From 70-18 sp041691815 (lineage in GTDB: Bacteria; Pseudomonadota; Alphaproteobacteria; Acetobacterales; Acetobacteraceae): 40,516 bases of DNA. The notes below the pieces were generated by a model. That model was given only the letters and a program-made list of their open reading frames with translations, did no database searches and was not told the origin of the DNA. Shown in pieces: positions 17,750-24,588 of this stretch. The stretch spans positions 1 through 40,516 of the forward strand of contig JBEPTZ010000028.1 of assembly GCA_041691815.1 (NCBI GenBank), given 5' to 3'. The stretch's first letter is position 1. Each line of letters opens with the position of its first letter. Position numbers and translations under genes: made by a program.

Positions 17750-17765
17750 TCACCAAATATGGTGA
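17750..17765. promoter_or_regulatory. NrdR box 2 (gene-distal) of nrdJ
   Basis: TCACCAAATATGGTGA is an inverted repeat with 6-bp perfect arms (TCACCA/TGGTGA) and fits the NrdR consensus at most positions. Its centre lies 31 bp, three helical turns, from box 1, the paired arrangement known for NrdR sites. The strong self-symmetry suggests it is the high-affinity half. Confidence 0.75.
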
Positions 17766-17822
17766 CGAACCACGACTCAAAAAAGGCATGGCAGCCCGTG
17801 GAAAACCGCACTTGGCACGCTT

Positions 17823-17905
17823 GGTCGCCGAGTTTCGGCAGGTTTGCGGTCGGCGACCCGCCAATGGCGCCGAGGTTCCGGGTGGCCGGCACAGCCGCGC
17901 CGGCC
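17823..17905. other. Two inverted repeats in the nrdJ/epimerase divergent gap
   Basis: GGTCGCCGA (17823-17831) pairs perfectly with TCGGCGACC (17850-17858), and GGCCGGC (17884-17890) pairs with GCCGGCC (17899-17905). Both lie upstream of the epimerase start at 17974 and could form stems in its leader RNA. I see no T tract and no B12-riboswitch box. The rest of this 275-bp gap (17700-17973) holds only the NrdR boxes. Confidence 0.35.
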
Positions 17906-17973
17906 GCCGCTTGTAGGGGCTTCGGGTGTCGCTTAGAACCGGGCGGACCAGCACAACAGACAGGCCGTTCCGC

Positions 17974-18963
17974 ATGGCAATGCCGCCGCCGAGTCAAGGC
18001 AACCGATTGCCGCTCACCCGCCGCCGGGTCCTGGTGACCGGCGGCGCCGGGTTTGTCGGCTCGCATCTGTGCGAGGTGCTGCTGGGCCTTGGCCATGACG
18101 TGCTGTGCGTCGATAATTTCTTCACCGGCCGCAAGGACAACATCGCCGGGATGCTGGCCAATCCGCGCTTCGAACTGCTGCGCCACGACGTGACCTTCCC
18201 GCTGTTTGTCGAGGTCGACGAGATCTACAACCTCGCCTGCCCGGCGTCGCCGATTCACTATCAGTTCGATCCGGTGCAGACCACCAAGACCAGTGTGATC
18301 GGGGCCATCAACATGCTCGGCCTGGCCAAGCGGGTGAAGGCCGCGGTGCTGCAGGCCAGCACGTCGGAGGTGTACGGCGACCCGGAGGTGCATCCGCAGA
18401 CCGAGGATTATCGCGGCAGCGTCAACCCGCTGGGGCCGCGCGCCTGCTACGACGAGGGCAAGCGCTGCGCCGAGACGCTGTTTTTCGACTACCACCGGCA
18501 GCATCACGTGCGCATCAAGGTGGCCCGCATCTTCAACACTTACGGGCCGCGGATGCATCCGAATGACGGGCGGGTGGTGTCCAACTTCATCGTCCAGGCG
18601 CTGCGCGGCGAGGACATCACCTTATACGGCGACGGCGGCCAGACCCGCGCCTTCTGCTACGTCGACGATCTGGTCGACGGGTTGGTGCGGCTGATGAACA
18701 CGCCGGATGCGGTGACCGGCCCGGTCAATCTCGGCAACCCGCAGGAAATGCCGATCAGCGCCTTGGCGCGGCGCGTGATTGAACTGACCGGATCTTCGTC
18801 GCGCGTGGTGTTCCGCCCGCTGCCGCAGGACGACCCGATGCAGCGCTGCCCCGATATCTCGCTGGCCAGGCGGCTGCTGGACTGGGCGCCGACGGTGGCG
18901 CTGGATGACGGACTGGGCCGCACCATCGCCTATTTCGACCGCCTGCTGGCGGCGACCGGTTGA
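17974..18963 (+). CDS. NAD-dependent epimerase/UDP-glucuronate decarboxylase-like protein
   Basis: A 329-aa extended SDR enzyme closely resembling UDP-glucuronate decarboxylase (UXS), which makes UDP-xylose. It has the NAD-binding VLVTGGAGFVGSHLCE, VDNFFTGRKDNI, YNLACPASPIHYQ, STSEVYGDPEVHPQ, the catalytic YxxxK within RACYDEGKRCAETL, and ARIFNTYGPRMHPNDGRVVSNFI, all hallmarks of the UXS branch. ATG 17974 has ACAGG about 9 nt upstream; an ATG six bases later is an alternative. Its stop overlaps the start of the next glycosyltransferase gene (TGATG at 18961-18965). This suggests a nucleotide-sugar and transfer pair for a surface glycan; the sugar is inferred from family resemblance. Confidence 0.85.
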   Translation: MAMPPPSQGNRLPLTRRRVLVTGGAGFVGSHLCEVLLGLGHDVLCVDNFFTGRKDNIAGMLANPRFELLRHDVTFPLFVEVDEIYNLACPASPIHYQFDPVQTTKTSVIGAINMLGLAKRVKAAVLQASTSEVYGDPEVHPQTEDYRGSVNPLGPRACYDEGKRCAETLFFDYHRQHHVRIKVARIFNTYGPRMHPNDGRVVSNFIVQALRGEDITLYGDGGQTRAFCYVDDLVDGLVRLMNTPDAVTGPVNLGNPQEMPISALARRVIELTGSSSRVVFRPLPQDDPMQRCPDISLARRLLDWAPTVALDDGLGRTIAYFDRLLAATG

Positions 18964-20096
18964 TGAATGCGGCCGCGGAGCGGCCGGTTGTCGCGATGGT
19001 GCTGCCGCCGCGCGAGGGCTTCATGGCCGGGCGGGTCGGCGCCATCGGCCTGCTGGCGCACAGCGTCGCCGCCGCACCAGGCGCATTCGCCTCGGTGGTG
19101 CTGGGCGCGCCGCAGAGCGAGCCGTTTGCCGACGCGCGCTTCGCCCCGGTGTCGCTGTCCTGGTGGCCGGCCGGGCGCTCGCGCCGCTATGCCGGGGGCG
19201 CCGCCGCGGTGGTGCGGCGGCTGCGGCCGGCGCTGGTCGAAGTGCATAACCGGTTGGACGTGGCACTTTTCCTCGCCCGCCGCTTTCCCCAAATCCCGGT
19301 CTGGGCGTTCCTGAACAACGATCCGCAGGGCATGCGCGGCGGCCATACCGCGGCGGAGCGGACGCACGCGCTGGCGGCATTGGCGCGGATCGGCACGTCG
19401 TCGGCCTATCTGCAACGCCGGCTGCTGGAAGGGGTGGCGCCGCCCGACCGTTCGCCAGTGGTGCTGCCGAACTGGCTGGACCTGACGCAGGTGCCGGCCT
19501 CGCCGCCGCAGCGCGACCCGGTGATCCTGTTCGCCGGGCGCATCGTTGCCGACAAGGGTGCCGACAGCTTTGTGCGGGCCGCGGCGCGCGCGCTGCCGGG
19601 CCTGCCGGGCTGGCGGGCGGAGATGATCGGCGCCGACCGCTTCGCGCCGGACAGCCCGGACACCGCTTTTGTCACCGCGCTGCGGCGCGAGGCGGCGGCG
19701 GCCGGGGTGGCGATGCTCGGCTATCGCCCGCATGGCGCGGTGCTGGCGGCAATGGCGCGCGCGGCGATCGTGGTGGTGCCGTCACGCTGGCCGGAGCCGT
19801 TCGGGCTGACCGCGCTGGAGGCGATGGCCGCGGGTGCGGCGCTGCTGGTCTCCGACCGCGGCGGGCTAGGCGAATTCACCGCCGGCGCCAGCGTCACCAT
19901 CGACCCGGACGACCCCGAGACCCTGGCCGCTGCCATGCTCGCGGTGGCCGCCGACCCGGCCCGCCGCGCCGCGCTGGCCGAGGCCGGGCGTACCCGTGCC
20001 CAGGACTACAGCGTGGCGCATGGCGTCGCCCGGCTGGATGCCCTGCGCGGCGAAATCCTCGCCGGATGGTCCAGGGCGCCGGGCGGTCCTATATAG
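18963..20096 (+). CDS. Glycosyltransferase family 4 protein
   Basis: A 377-aa GT-B fold enzyme with an N-terminal acceptor domain (about 1-170: PPREGFMAGRVGAIGLLAHSVA over two segments; VEVHNRLDVALFLARRFP; NNDPQGMRGGHT) and a C-terminal donor domain (about 180-370: ILFAGRIVADKGADSFVRAA; MLGYRPHGAVLAAMARAAIVVVPS in parts; the retaining-GT motif EPFGLTALEAMAAGAALLVSDRGGLGEF). The E-x7-E donor motif is present. It starts in a TGATG overlap with the epimerase gene and so is translationally coupled to it. It ends 35 bp before the CobW gene. Donor and acceptor are unknown; a role in exopolysaccharide or LPS decoration is inference. Confidence 0.82.
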   Translation: MNAAAERPVVAMVLPPREGFMAGRVGAIGLLAHSVAAAPGAFASVVLGAPQSEPFADARFAPVSLSWWPAGRSRRYAGGAAAVVRRLRPALVEVHNRLDVALFLARRFPQIPVWAFLNNDPQGMRGGHTAAERTHALAALARIGTSSAYLQRRLLEGVAPPDRSPVVLPNWLDLTQVPASPPQRDPVILFAGRIVADKGADSFVRAAARALPGLPGWRAEMIGADRFAPDSPDTAFVTALRREAAAAGVAMLGYRPHGAVLAAMARAAIVVVPSRWPEPFGLTALEAMAAGAALLVSDRGGLGEFTAGASVTIDPDDPETLAAAMLAVAADPARRAALAEAGRTRAQDYSVAHGVARLDALRGEILAGWSRAPGGPI

Positions 20097-20131
20097 AGCG
20101 CGCAACACCGGGATCAGCGGAGGGCTTTGCC

Positions 20132-21124
20132 ATGGCGGACGCACAAACCAAACAGGCGGCACAGGACGGGCTGGTGCCGGTCACCGTGTTGACCGGCTAC
20201 CTTGGCGCCGGCAAGACCACGCTGCTGAACCGCATCCTCAGCGAGCAGCACGGCAAGAAATACGCGGTTGTGATCAACGAGTTCGGGGAGCTCGGGGTGG
20301 ACAACGACCTGGTCGTGGATACCGACGAGGAAGTGTTCGAGATGAACAACGGCTGCATCTGCTGCACGGTGCGCGGCGACCTGATCCGCATCGTCGGCGG
20401 GCTGATGAAGCGGCGGGACAAGTTCGATGGCATCATCATCGAGACCACCGGGCTGGCCAACCCGGCGCCGGTGGCGCAGACGTTTTTCGTCGACGACACC
20501 GTGCGGGCCAAGACCAGGCTCGACGCCGTGATCACCGTGGTGGACGCCAAGCACCTGCCGCAGCGGCTGGAAGACAGCCACGAAGCGGCCGACCAGATCG
20601 CCTTCGCCGATGTGATCGTGCTGAACAAGACCGACTTGGTGACCGCCGACGAACTGGCGGCGGTCGAGGCGAAGATCCGCAAGATCAACAAGTTCGCCCG
20701 CATCCACCACGCCCAGAAGGCCAATGTGCCGATCAGCGAGCTGCTCAATCAGGGCGCCTTCGATCTCGCCCGGGTGTTGGTGGACAAGCCGGACTTCCTG
20801 GAGAACGACGAGCACGAGCATAACGACGACGTGGTGAGCATGAGCTTCGAGGCGGAGAAGCCGATCGACCCGGAGCGGTTCAACGCCTGGATCGGTTCGC
20901 TGCTGGCCGAGAAGGGCCAGGACCTGCTGCGCACCAAAGGAATACTATCCTATGTCGGCGACGATCGCCGTTTCGCCTTCCAGGCGGTGCACATGATCGC
21001 CGATGGCGACTTCATCGGGCCGTGGAAGGCCGGCGAGCCGCGCACCAGCCGGATCGTGTTCATCGGCCGCGACCTGAACCGGCCGCAATTGCGACGCGGC
21101 TTCGAATCCTGCCAGGTTGCCTGA
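20132..21124 (+). CDS. CobW/COG0523-family metallochaperone GTPase
   Basis: G3E GTPase thought to deliver metal (zinc or cobalt) to client proteins in the cytoplasm. The 330-aa protein has Walker A GYLGAGKTT (22-30), the metal-binding motif CICC (75-78) within MNNGCICCTVRGDL, ETTGLANPAP, the G4 motif NKTD, and a short acidic/His loop (DEHEHND) before the C-terminal CobW domain, which contains SYVGDDRRFAFQAVHM. ATG 20132 has GGAGG 8 nt upstream. The next gene, a WD40 protein, starts 4 bp after its stop, so the two are an operon pair. Neither B12-synthesis genes nor a Zur box was recognised nearby, although a B12-dependent reductase lies 2.4 kb away. The metal is not decided by sequence. Confidence 0.9.
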   Translation: MADAQTKQAAQDGLVPVTVLTGYLGAGKTTLLNRILSEQHGKKYAVVINEFGELGVDNDLVVDTDEEVFEMNNGCICCTVRGDLIRIVGGLMKRRDKFDGIIIETTGLANPAPVAQTFFVDDTVRAKTRLDAVITVVDAKHLPQRLEDSHEAADQIAFADVIVLNKTDLVTADELAAVEAKIRKINKFARIHHAQKANVPISELLNQGAFDLARVLVDKPDFLENDEHEHNDDVVSMSFEAEKPIDPERFNAWIGSLLAEKGQDLLRTKGILSYVGDDRRFAFQAVHMIADGDFIGPWKAGEPRTSRIVFIGRDLNRPQLRRGFESCQVA

Positions 21125-21128
21125 GGCG

Positions 21129-22169
21129 ATGAGTCAGGTCGTCTCGGCGGACCAGATTCTCGATACGCGCGGCGTGCAGCGGGAGTTGGGGGCGTTCGTG
21201 GTGGCTGCGGCGTTCGACCGCACCGGCTTCGCCTGCGCCTTCGCGCTGGGCGACGGTTCGGTGCGGATCGCTCCTCCGGGCGATTCGGAATGGGCCAGCG
21301 TGGCGGCGCATGACGGCGCGGCGCTGGCGCTGGCCGCGGGGGCGGTGGGCCGGAGTTGGGTGAGCGGTGGCGATGACGGGCGGTTTGTGGTGATCAACGC
21401 CGATGGCGCCGCCAGCGAGATCGCTGGGTTCGGGATGAAATGGGTGGAGAAGGTTGCCGCCCATGCTGACGCCAAGGCCGGCCGGCTGGCCTGCGCAGTC
21501 GGTAAGCTGGTGCATGTGTTCGACGCTGCCGGCAAAAGGCTGAAAACGCTGGAGCATCCGTCCAGCGTCACCGGGCTGGTGTTCGACGCCAAGGGCAAAC
21601 GGATCGCCGCCTCGCATTACAACGGCGCCAGCGTGTGGTTCGTCGGCTCCAGTTCCGACACGCCGCGGGTGCTGGAGTGGAAAGGCAGCCACACCGGTAT
21701 CGCGATCAGCCCGGACGGTGATTGCGTGGTGACCGCGATGCAGGAGAATTCGCTGCACGGCTGGCGGCTGTCGGACAACCAGCACATGCGGATGACCGGC
21801 TACCCGAGCAAGACCGAGGCGCTTGGGTTCACCAAGAACGGCAAGTGGCTGGCCAGCTCCGGCGCCGATGCGGTGGTGCTGTGGCCGTTCCACGGCGGCG
21901 GGCCGATGGGCAAGCCGCCGATCGAACTGGCCGGCGGCGACGGGGTGAACTGCAGCACCATCGCCGTGCACCCGAGCCACGAGGCGGTGGCGGCCGGCTT
22001 CGCCGATGGCTTGGTGGTGATGGCGGACATCAACTCGGCCCGCATCCTGCCGGTGATGGGGCCGGGACGCGGCAGCATCACAGCGCTGGCCTGGAGCCCG
22101 GATGGCACGCACCTGGCTGTCGGGACCGAGACGGGGTTTGCCGCGGTGGTGGATTTTTCGAAGCGGTAA
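21129..22169 (+). CDS. WD40-repeat protein linked to CobW gene
   Basis: A 346-aa protein made of about seven WD40-type blades. Recognisable repeats include SWVSGGDDGRFVVINADG, VTGLVFDAKGKRIAASHYNG-ASVW, HTGIAISPDGDCVVTAMQEN-SLHGWRL, EALGFTKNGKWLASSGAD-AVVLW and ITALAWSPDGTHLAVGTETGF. There is no signal peptide or other domain, so it should be a cytoplasmic beta-propeller scaffold. ATG 21129 lies 4 bp after the cobW-type stop. The tight coupling suggests it works with the GTPase, perhaps as an interaction platform; this is inference. Repeat copy C begins 5 bp beyond the stop. Confidence 0.82.
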   Translation: MSQVVSADQILDTRGVQRELGAFVVAAAFDRTGFACAFALGDGSVRIAPPGDSEWASVAAHDGAALALAAGAVGRSWVSGGDDGRFVVINADGAASEIAGFGMKWVEKVAAHADAKAGRLACAVGKLVHVFDAAGKRLKTLEHPSSVTGLVFDAKGKRIAASHYNGASVWFVGSSSDTPRVLEWKGSHTGIAISPDGDCVVTAMQENSLHGWRLSDNQHMRMTGYPSKTEALGFTKNGKWLASSGADAVVLWPFHGGGPMGKPPIELAGGDGVNCSTIAVHPSHEAVAAGFADGLVVMADINSARILPVMGPGRGSITALAWSPDGTHLAVGTETGFAAVVDFSKR

Positions 22170-22174
22170 GGAAG

Positions 22175-22293
22175 GCTTCTTTTTGAAAAAAGAAGCAAAA
22201 ACTTTCTATCCGCCTTGCAACCGCAGAGTGGCGGAGATTCCGTACACTCCATTGGATGAAGTTTTTTTGCTTCTTTGTTTTCAAACAAAGAAG
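22175..22293 (+). repeat. Double-hairpin intergenic element, copy C (subfamily I)
   Basis: The left hairpin is GCTTCTTTTT-GA-AAAAAGAAGC (22175-22196) and the right hairpin CTTCTTTGTTT-TC-AAACAAAGAAG (22270-22293). The right stem carries a T-to-G change on one side and A-to-C on the other relative to copy A, preserving pairing. The core shares TATCCGCCTTGCAAC and CCGTACACTCCATTGGAT with A and E. It starts 5 bp after the WD40 gene stop and ends 26 bp before the aldo/keto reductase start. Confidence 0.85.
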
Positions 22294-22319
22294 ACTTGGC
22301 TTTCCTGGGAGACCGACGC

Positions 22320-23138
22320 ATGGACATGATCACCGCCGGCGGCATGCGTATGCCCAAGCTCGGCCTCGGCACCTGGCGGCTGAAGGGTGCTGAATGCACC
22401 GAGGCGGTGCTCGGTGCGCTGGAGCGCGGCTACCGGCACATCGACACCGCGCAGATGTATGGCAACGAGGATGCGGTGGGCGCGGCGCTGGCCACAACGA
22501 AGGTGGCGCGCGGGGACATCCATCTGACCACCAAGGTGTGGTGGGAAAACCTGGCGCCCGAGGCGATGCGGCGTGCGATGGACAACAGCCTGACGCAACT
22601 CCGGACGCCCTATGTCGACCTGTATCTGATCCATTGGCCGGCGGCTGGCATGGACCTCGCGGCGTCGCTCGGGCAGTTGGTGAAATTCCAGGAGCAGGGG
22701 CTGGCGCGGCATATCGGCGTCTCCAACTTCCCGTCGGCGCTGCTGAAGCGGGCGATCGAGGAGGTGCGGGCGCCGATTGTCTGCAACCAGGTGGAATACC
22801 ACGTGCTGCGCGAGCAGAACGCGGTGAAGGCGGTGCTGGACCGGCACGGCCTGGCGCTTACCGCCTATTGCCCGCTGGCGCAGGGGCGGCTGGCCGAGCA
22901 CCCGGCGCTGGACGCCATCGCCCGCAAGCACGGCGCCAGCCCGGCGCAGGTGGCGCTGAAATGGCTGCTGGATCAGCCCAACGTCGCCGCCATCCCGAAG
23001 GCCGGGCGGGCGAGCAGCCAGCAATCCAACCTCGACGCGCTGAAACTGGTGCTGGACGACGCCGACCGCGCGGCAATCGCGGCGCTGCCCAAGACGGAGC
23101 GGTTCGTGAATCCGGGGTTCGCGCCAGCGTGGGATTAG
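22320..23138 (+). CDS. Aldo/keto reductase (2,5-diketo-D-gluconate reductase-like)
   Basis: NADPH-dependent carbonyl reductase of the AKR superfamily, 272 aa. The catalytic tetrad is complete: D42 and Y47 in HIDTAQMYGNE, K72 in LTTKVWW, and H105 in YLIHWP. HIGVSNFP, ICNQVEYHV and the cofactor segment AAIPKAGRASSQQSNLDAL are standard. The overall shape (short loops, about 270 aa) resembles DkgA/DkgB-type AKR5 enzymes; the physiological substrate is unknown. ATG 22320 has GGGAG about 10 nt upstream. An upstream start at 22275 would translate part of repeat C. The gene is bracketed by repeat copies C and D in direct orientation and is convergent with the flavin oxidase gene. Confidence 0.87.
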   Translation: MDMITAGGMRMPKLGLGTWRLKGAECTEAVLGALERGYRHIDTAQMYGNEDAVGAALATTKVARGDIHLTTKVWWENLAPEAMRRAMDNSLTQLRTPYVDLYLIHWPAAGMDLAASLGQLVKFQEQGLARHIGVSNFPSALLKRAIEEVRAPIVCNQVEYHVLREQNAVKAVLDRHGLALTAYCPLAQGRLAEHPALDAIARKHGASPAQVALKWLLDQPNVAAIPKAGRASSQQSNLDALKLVLDDADRAAIAALPKTERFVNPGFAPAWD

Positions 23139-23141
23139 AAT

Positions 23142-23275
23142 GTTCTTTTTTGCAAAAAAGAACCAAAAAACTTTGATCCGCCTTGCAACACTGGCGGAGG
23201 TGGAGACACTGGAGTCTCCACCCCACCGCTGTTGCAAGGCGGATAAAAAAGCTTCTTTTTGTTCACAAAAAGAAG
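23142..23275 (+). repeat. Double-hairpin intergenic element, copy D (palindromic core)
   Basis: The left hairpin is a perfect 22-bp palindrome, GTTCTTTTTTG joined to CAAAAAAGAAC (23142-23163), and the right hairpin CTTCTTTTTG-TTCA-CAAAAAGAAG (23252-23275). The core differs from other copies: ATCCGCCTTGCAACA (23176-23190) recurs inverted as TGTTGCAAGGCGGAT (23230-23244), and inside it GGTGGAGAC (23199-23207) pairs with GTCTCCACC (23214-23222). The whole 69-bp core can therefore form one long cruciform. It lies 3 bp from the aldo/keto reductase stop and 4 bp from the convergent oxidase stop. Confidence 0.88.
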
Positions 23276-23279
23276 GCCT

Positions 23280-24575
23280 TCACTTCCTCCCGTCCTTCCA
23301 CTGATAATACGCCACCGAAGGCGCCAGGAACCACGGATTGCCGTGGTAGAATGGCCGCGTCTGGAATCCCAGGCCGTCGAACGCGGTACGTCTTTCGGCC
23401 AGCCCGAGCACCTGCTGCCCGATGCGCGTGCCCAGGTAGCCGGCCATGCCGACCCCGGAGCCGCAATAGCCCATCGCGTAGTGCACGCCCTCGTGTTCGC
23501 CGACATGCATCAGTTCATCGAAGGTGTAGGCGATGAAGCCGGACCAGGAATGGCTGATCCGGGTGGCGGCCAGTTCGGGGAAGATGCCGGCCAGTGCCGC
23601 GTGCAGGCGCGGGCCGCTGATGCGCGGGTTGGTCTCTTTCAGCGAGACGCGGCCGCCGAACAGGATGCGCCGGCCGTCCGGTGAGGGGCGGTAATAGTAG
23701 ACCACCTTGCGGGTGTCGCTGACGATGCGCTGGCGGGGCATCAACCGGGCCATGACCTCCGGCGGCAGTTCCTCGGTGGCGATGATGTAGCTGCCGATCG
23801 GGATGGCGCGGCGTTGCAGCCAGGGGGTGAGGCCGGTGGTGTAGCCGTTGGTGGCGACGACGACGTTGCGGGCGGTGATGCGGCCGCGCGCGGTCTGCAC
23901 CTCGAAGCCGGCGCCTTCAGGCCGCAGGCCGGTGGCGCGGCAATGCGCAACCACCTGGGCGCCGGCGGCCAGCGCGCGGTCGAGCATGCCCTGGTGGAAG
24001 CGGCCGGGATCGATCGCGGCGTGCTGGGCGAACAGCGCGCCGCCGTAATAGCTGTCGGTGCCGAGTTCGCTGTGCTGCTCGGCGCGCGGCACCATATGCG
24101 CCTCCACCTCCAGCCCCTTGTGCTGGCCGGCGAGTTGGCGGGCCAGGGCCTCGTAGGCGCTGGGGCCGTGCGCGGCGTGAAAGCGGCCGGCGACGCGAAA
24201 ATCGCAGTCGATGCCCTCGGCGGCGACGAATTCCTCGACCCAGGCCCGCGAGTTCTGCCCCTCCTTGACGATCGCGAACGCCTTGTCCGGACCGTGGCGG
24301 CGGGCGAGTTCGTCATAGCCGGGTTTGACGCTGGTGGAGATCTGCCCGCCGTTGCGGGTGCTGCAGCCGAAGCCGGCGTCCTCGGCGTCGATCACCAGGG
24401 TGGAGCGGCCGCCACGGGCGGTCTGCAACGCGGCGCTGAGGCCGGTGTAGCCGGAGCCGATCACCAGCACGTCGACCTGCGCCGGCAGCGCGACCTCCGG
24501 CAGCGTCGGGCGCGGGATAAGGTCCCACCAATAGGGCGTCGGCTTGCTGTCCGGGGTGAACAGGTGGTCGTGCAT
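23280..24575 (-). CDS. FAD-dependent amine oxidase-like enzyme (DadA/PuuB type)
   Basis: A 431-aa D-amino-acid oxidase-fold flavoenzyme resembling gamma-glutamylputrescine oxidase (PuuB) and related amine oxidases. The FAD-binding motif is VLVIGSGYTGLSAALQTARGG (in a VDVLVIGSG context); STRNGGQISTSVKPGYDEL follows. The C-terminal FAD segment is HYAMGYCGSGVGMAGYLGTR. WWDL before the Rossmann motif is also typical of PuuB-like proteins. It should oxidise an amine to an imine or aldehyde plus ammonia. ATG 24575 has GGGAG upstream, 13 bp past the GMC oxidoreductase stop, so the two are co-transcribed. No puuA or puuD gene is present, so the substrate is open. It ends 4 bp from repeat D. Confidence 0.85.
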   Translation of the reverse strand: MHDHLFTPDSKPTPYWWDLIPRPTLPEVALPAQVDVLVIGSGYTGLSAALQTARGGRSTLVIDAEDAGFGCSTRNGGQISTSVKPGYDELARRHGPDKAFAIVKEGQNSRAWVEEFVAAEGIDCDFRVAGRFHAAHGPSAYEALARQLAGQHKGLEVEAHMVPRAEQHSELGTDSYYGGALFAQHAAIDPGRFHQGMLDRALAAGAQVVAHCRATGLRPEGAGFEVQTARGRITARNVVVATNGYTTGLTPWLQRRAIPIGSYIIATEELPPEVMARLMPRQRIVSDTRKVVYYYRPSPDGRRILFGGRVSLKETNPRISGPRLHAALAGIFPELAATRISHSWSGFIAYTFDELMHVGEHEGVHYAMGYCGSGVGMAGYLGTRIGQQVLGLAERRTAFDGLGFQTRPFYHGNPWFLAPSVAYYQWKDGRK

Positions 24576-24588
24576 CCGGGGTAGCTCC

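Noticed and set aside
14964..17765. 933-codon open frame on the plus strand opposite nrdJ
   Set aside because: It is antisense to a well-conserved reductase, with low-complexity Gly/Ala/Arg-rich translation and no domain. Long antisense frames are expected in GC-rich DNA with strong third-position bias.
17700..17973. Cobalamin riboswitch upstream of the B12-dependent reductase
   Set aside because: No B12-box-like sequence or the conserved multi-stem architecture was seen. The gap instead shows NrdR boxes and two simple stems.
18960..18965. TTG at 18960 as the start of the GT4 gene
   Set aside because: The ATG at 18963 overlaps the epimerase stop as TGATG, the common coupled arrangement, and costs only one residue.
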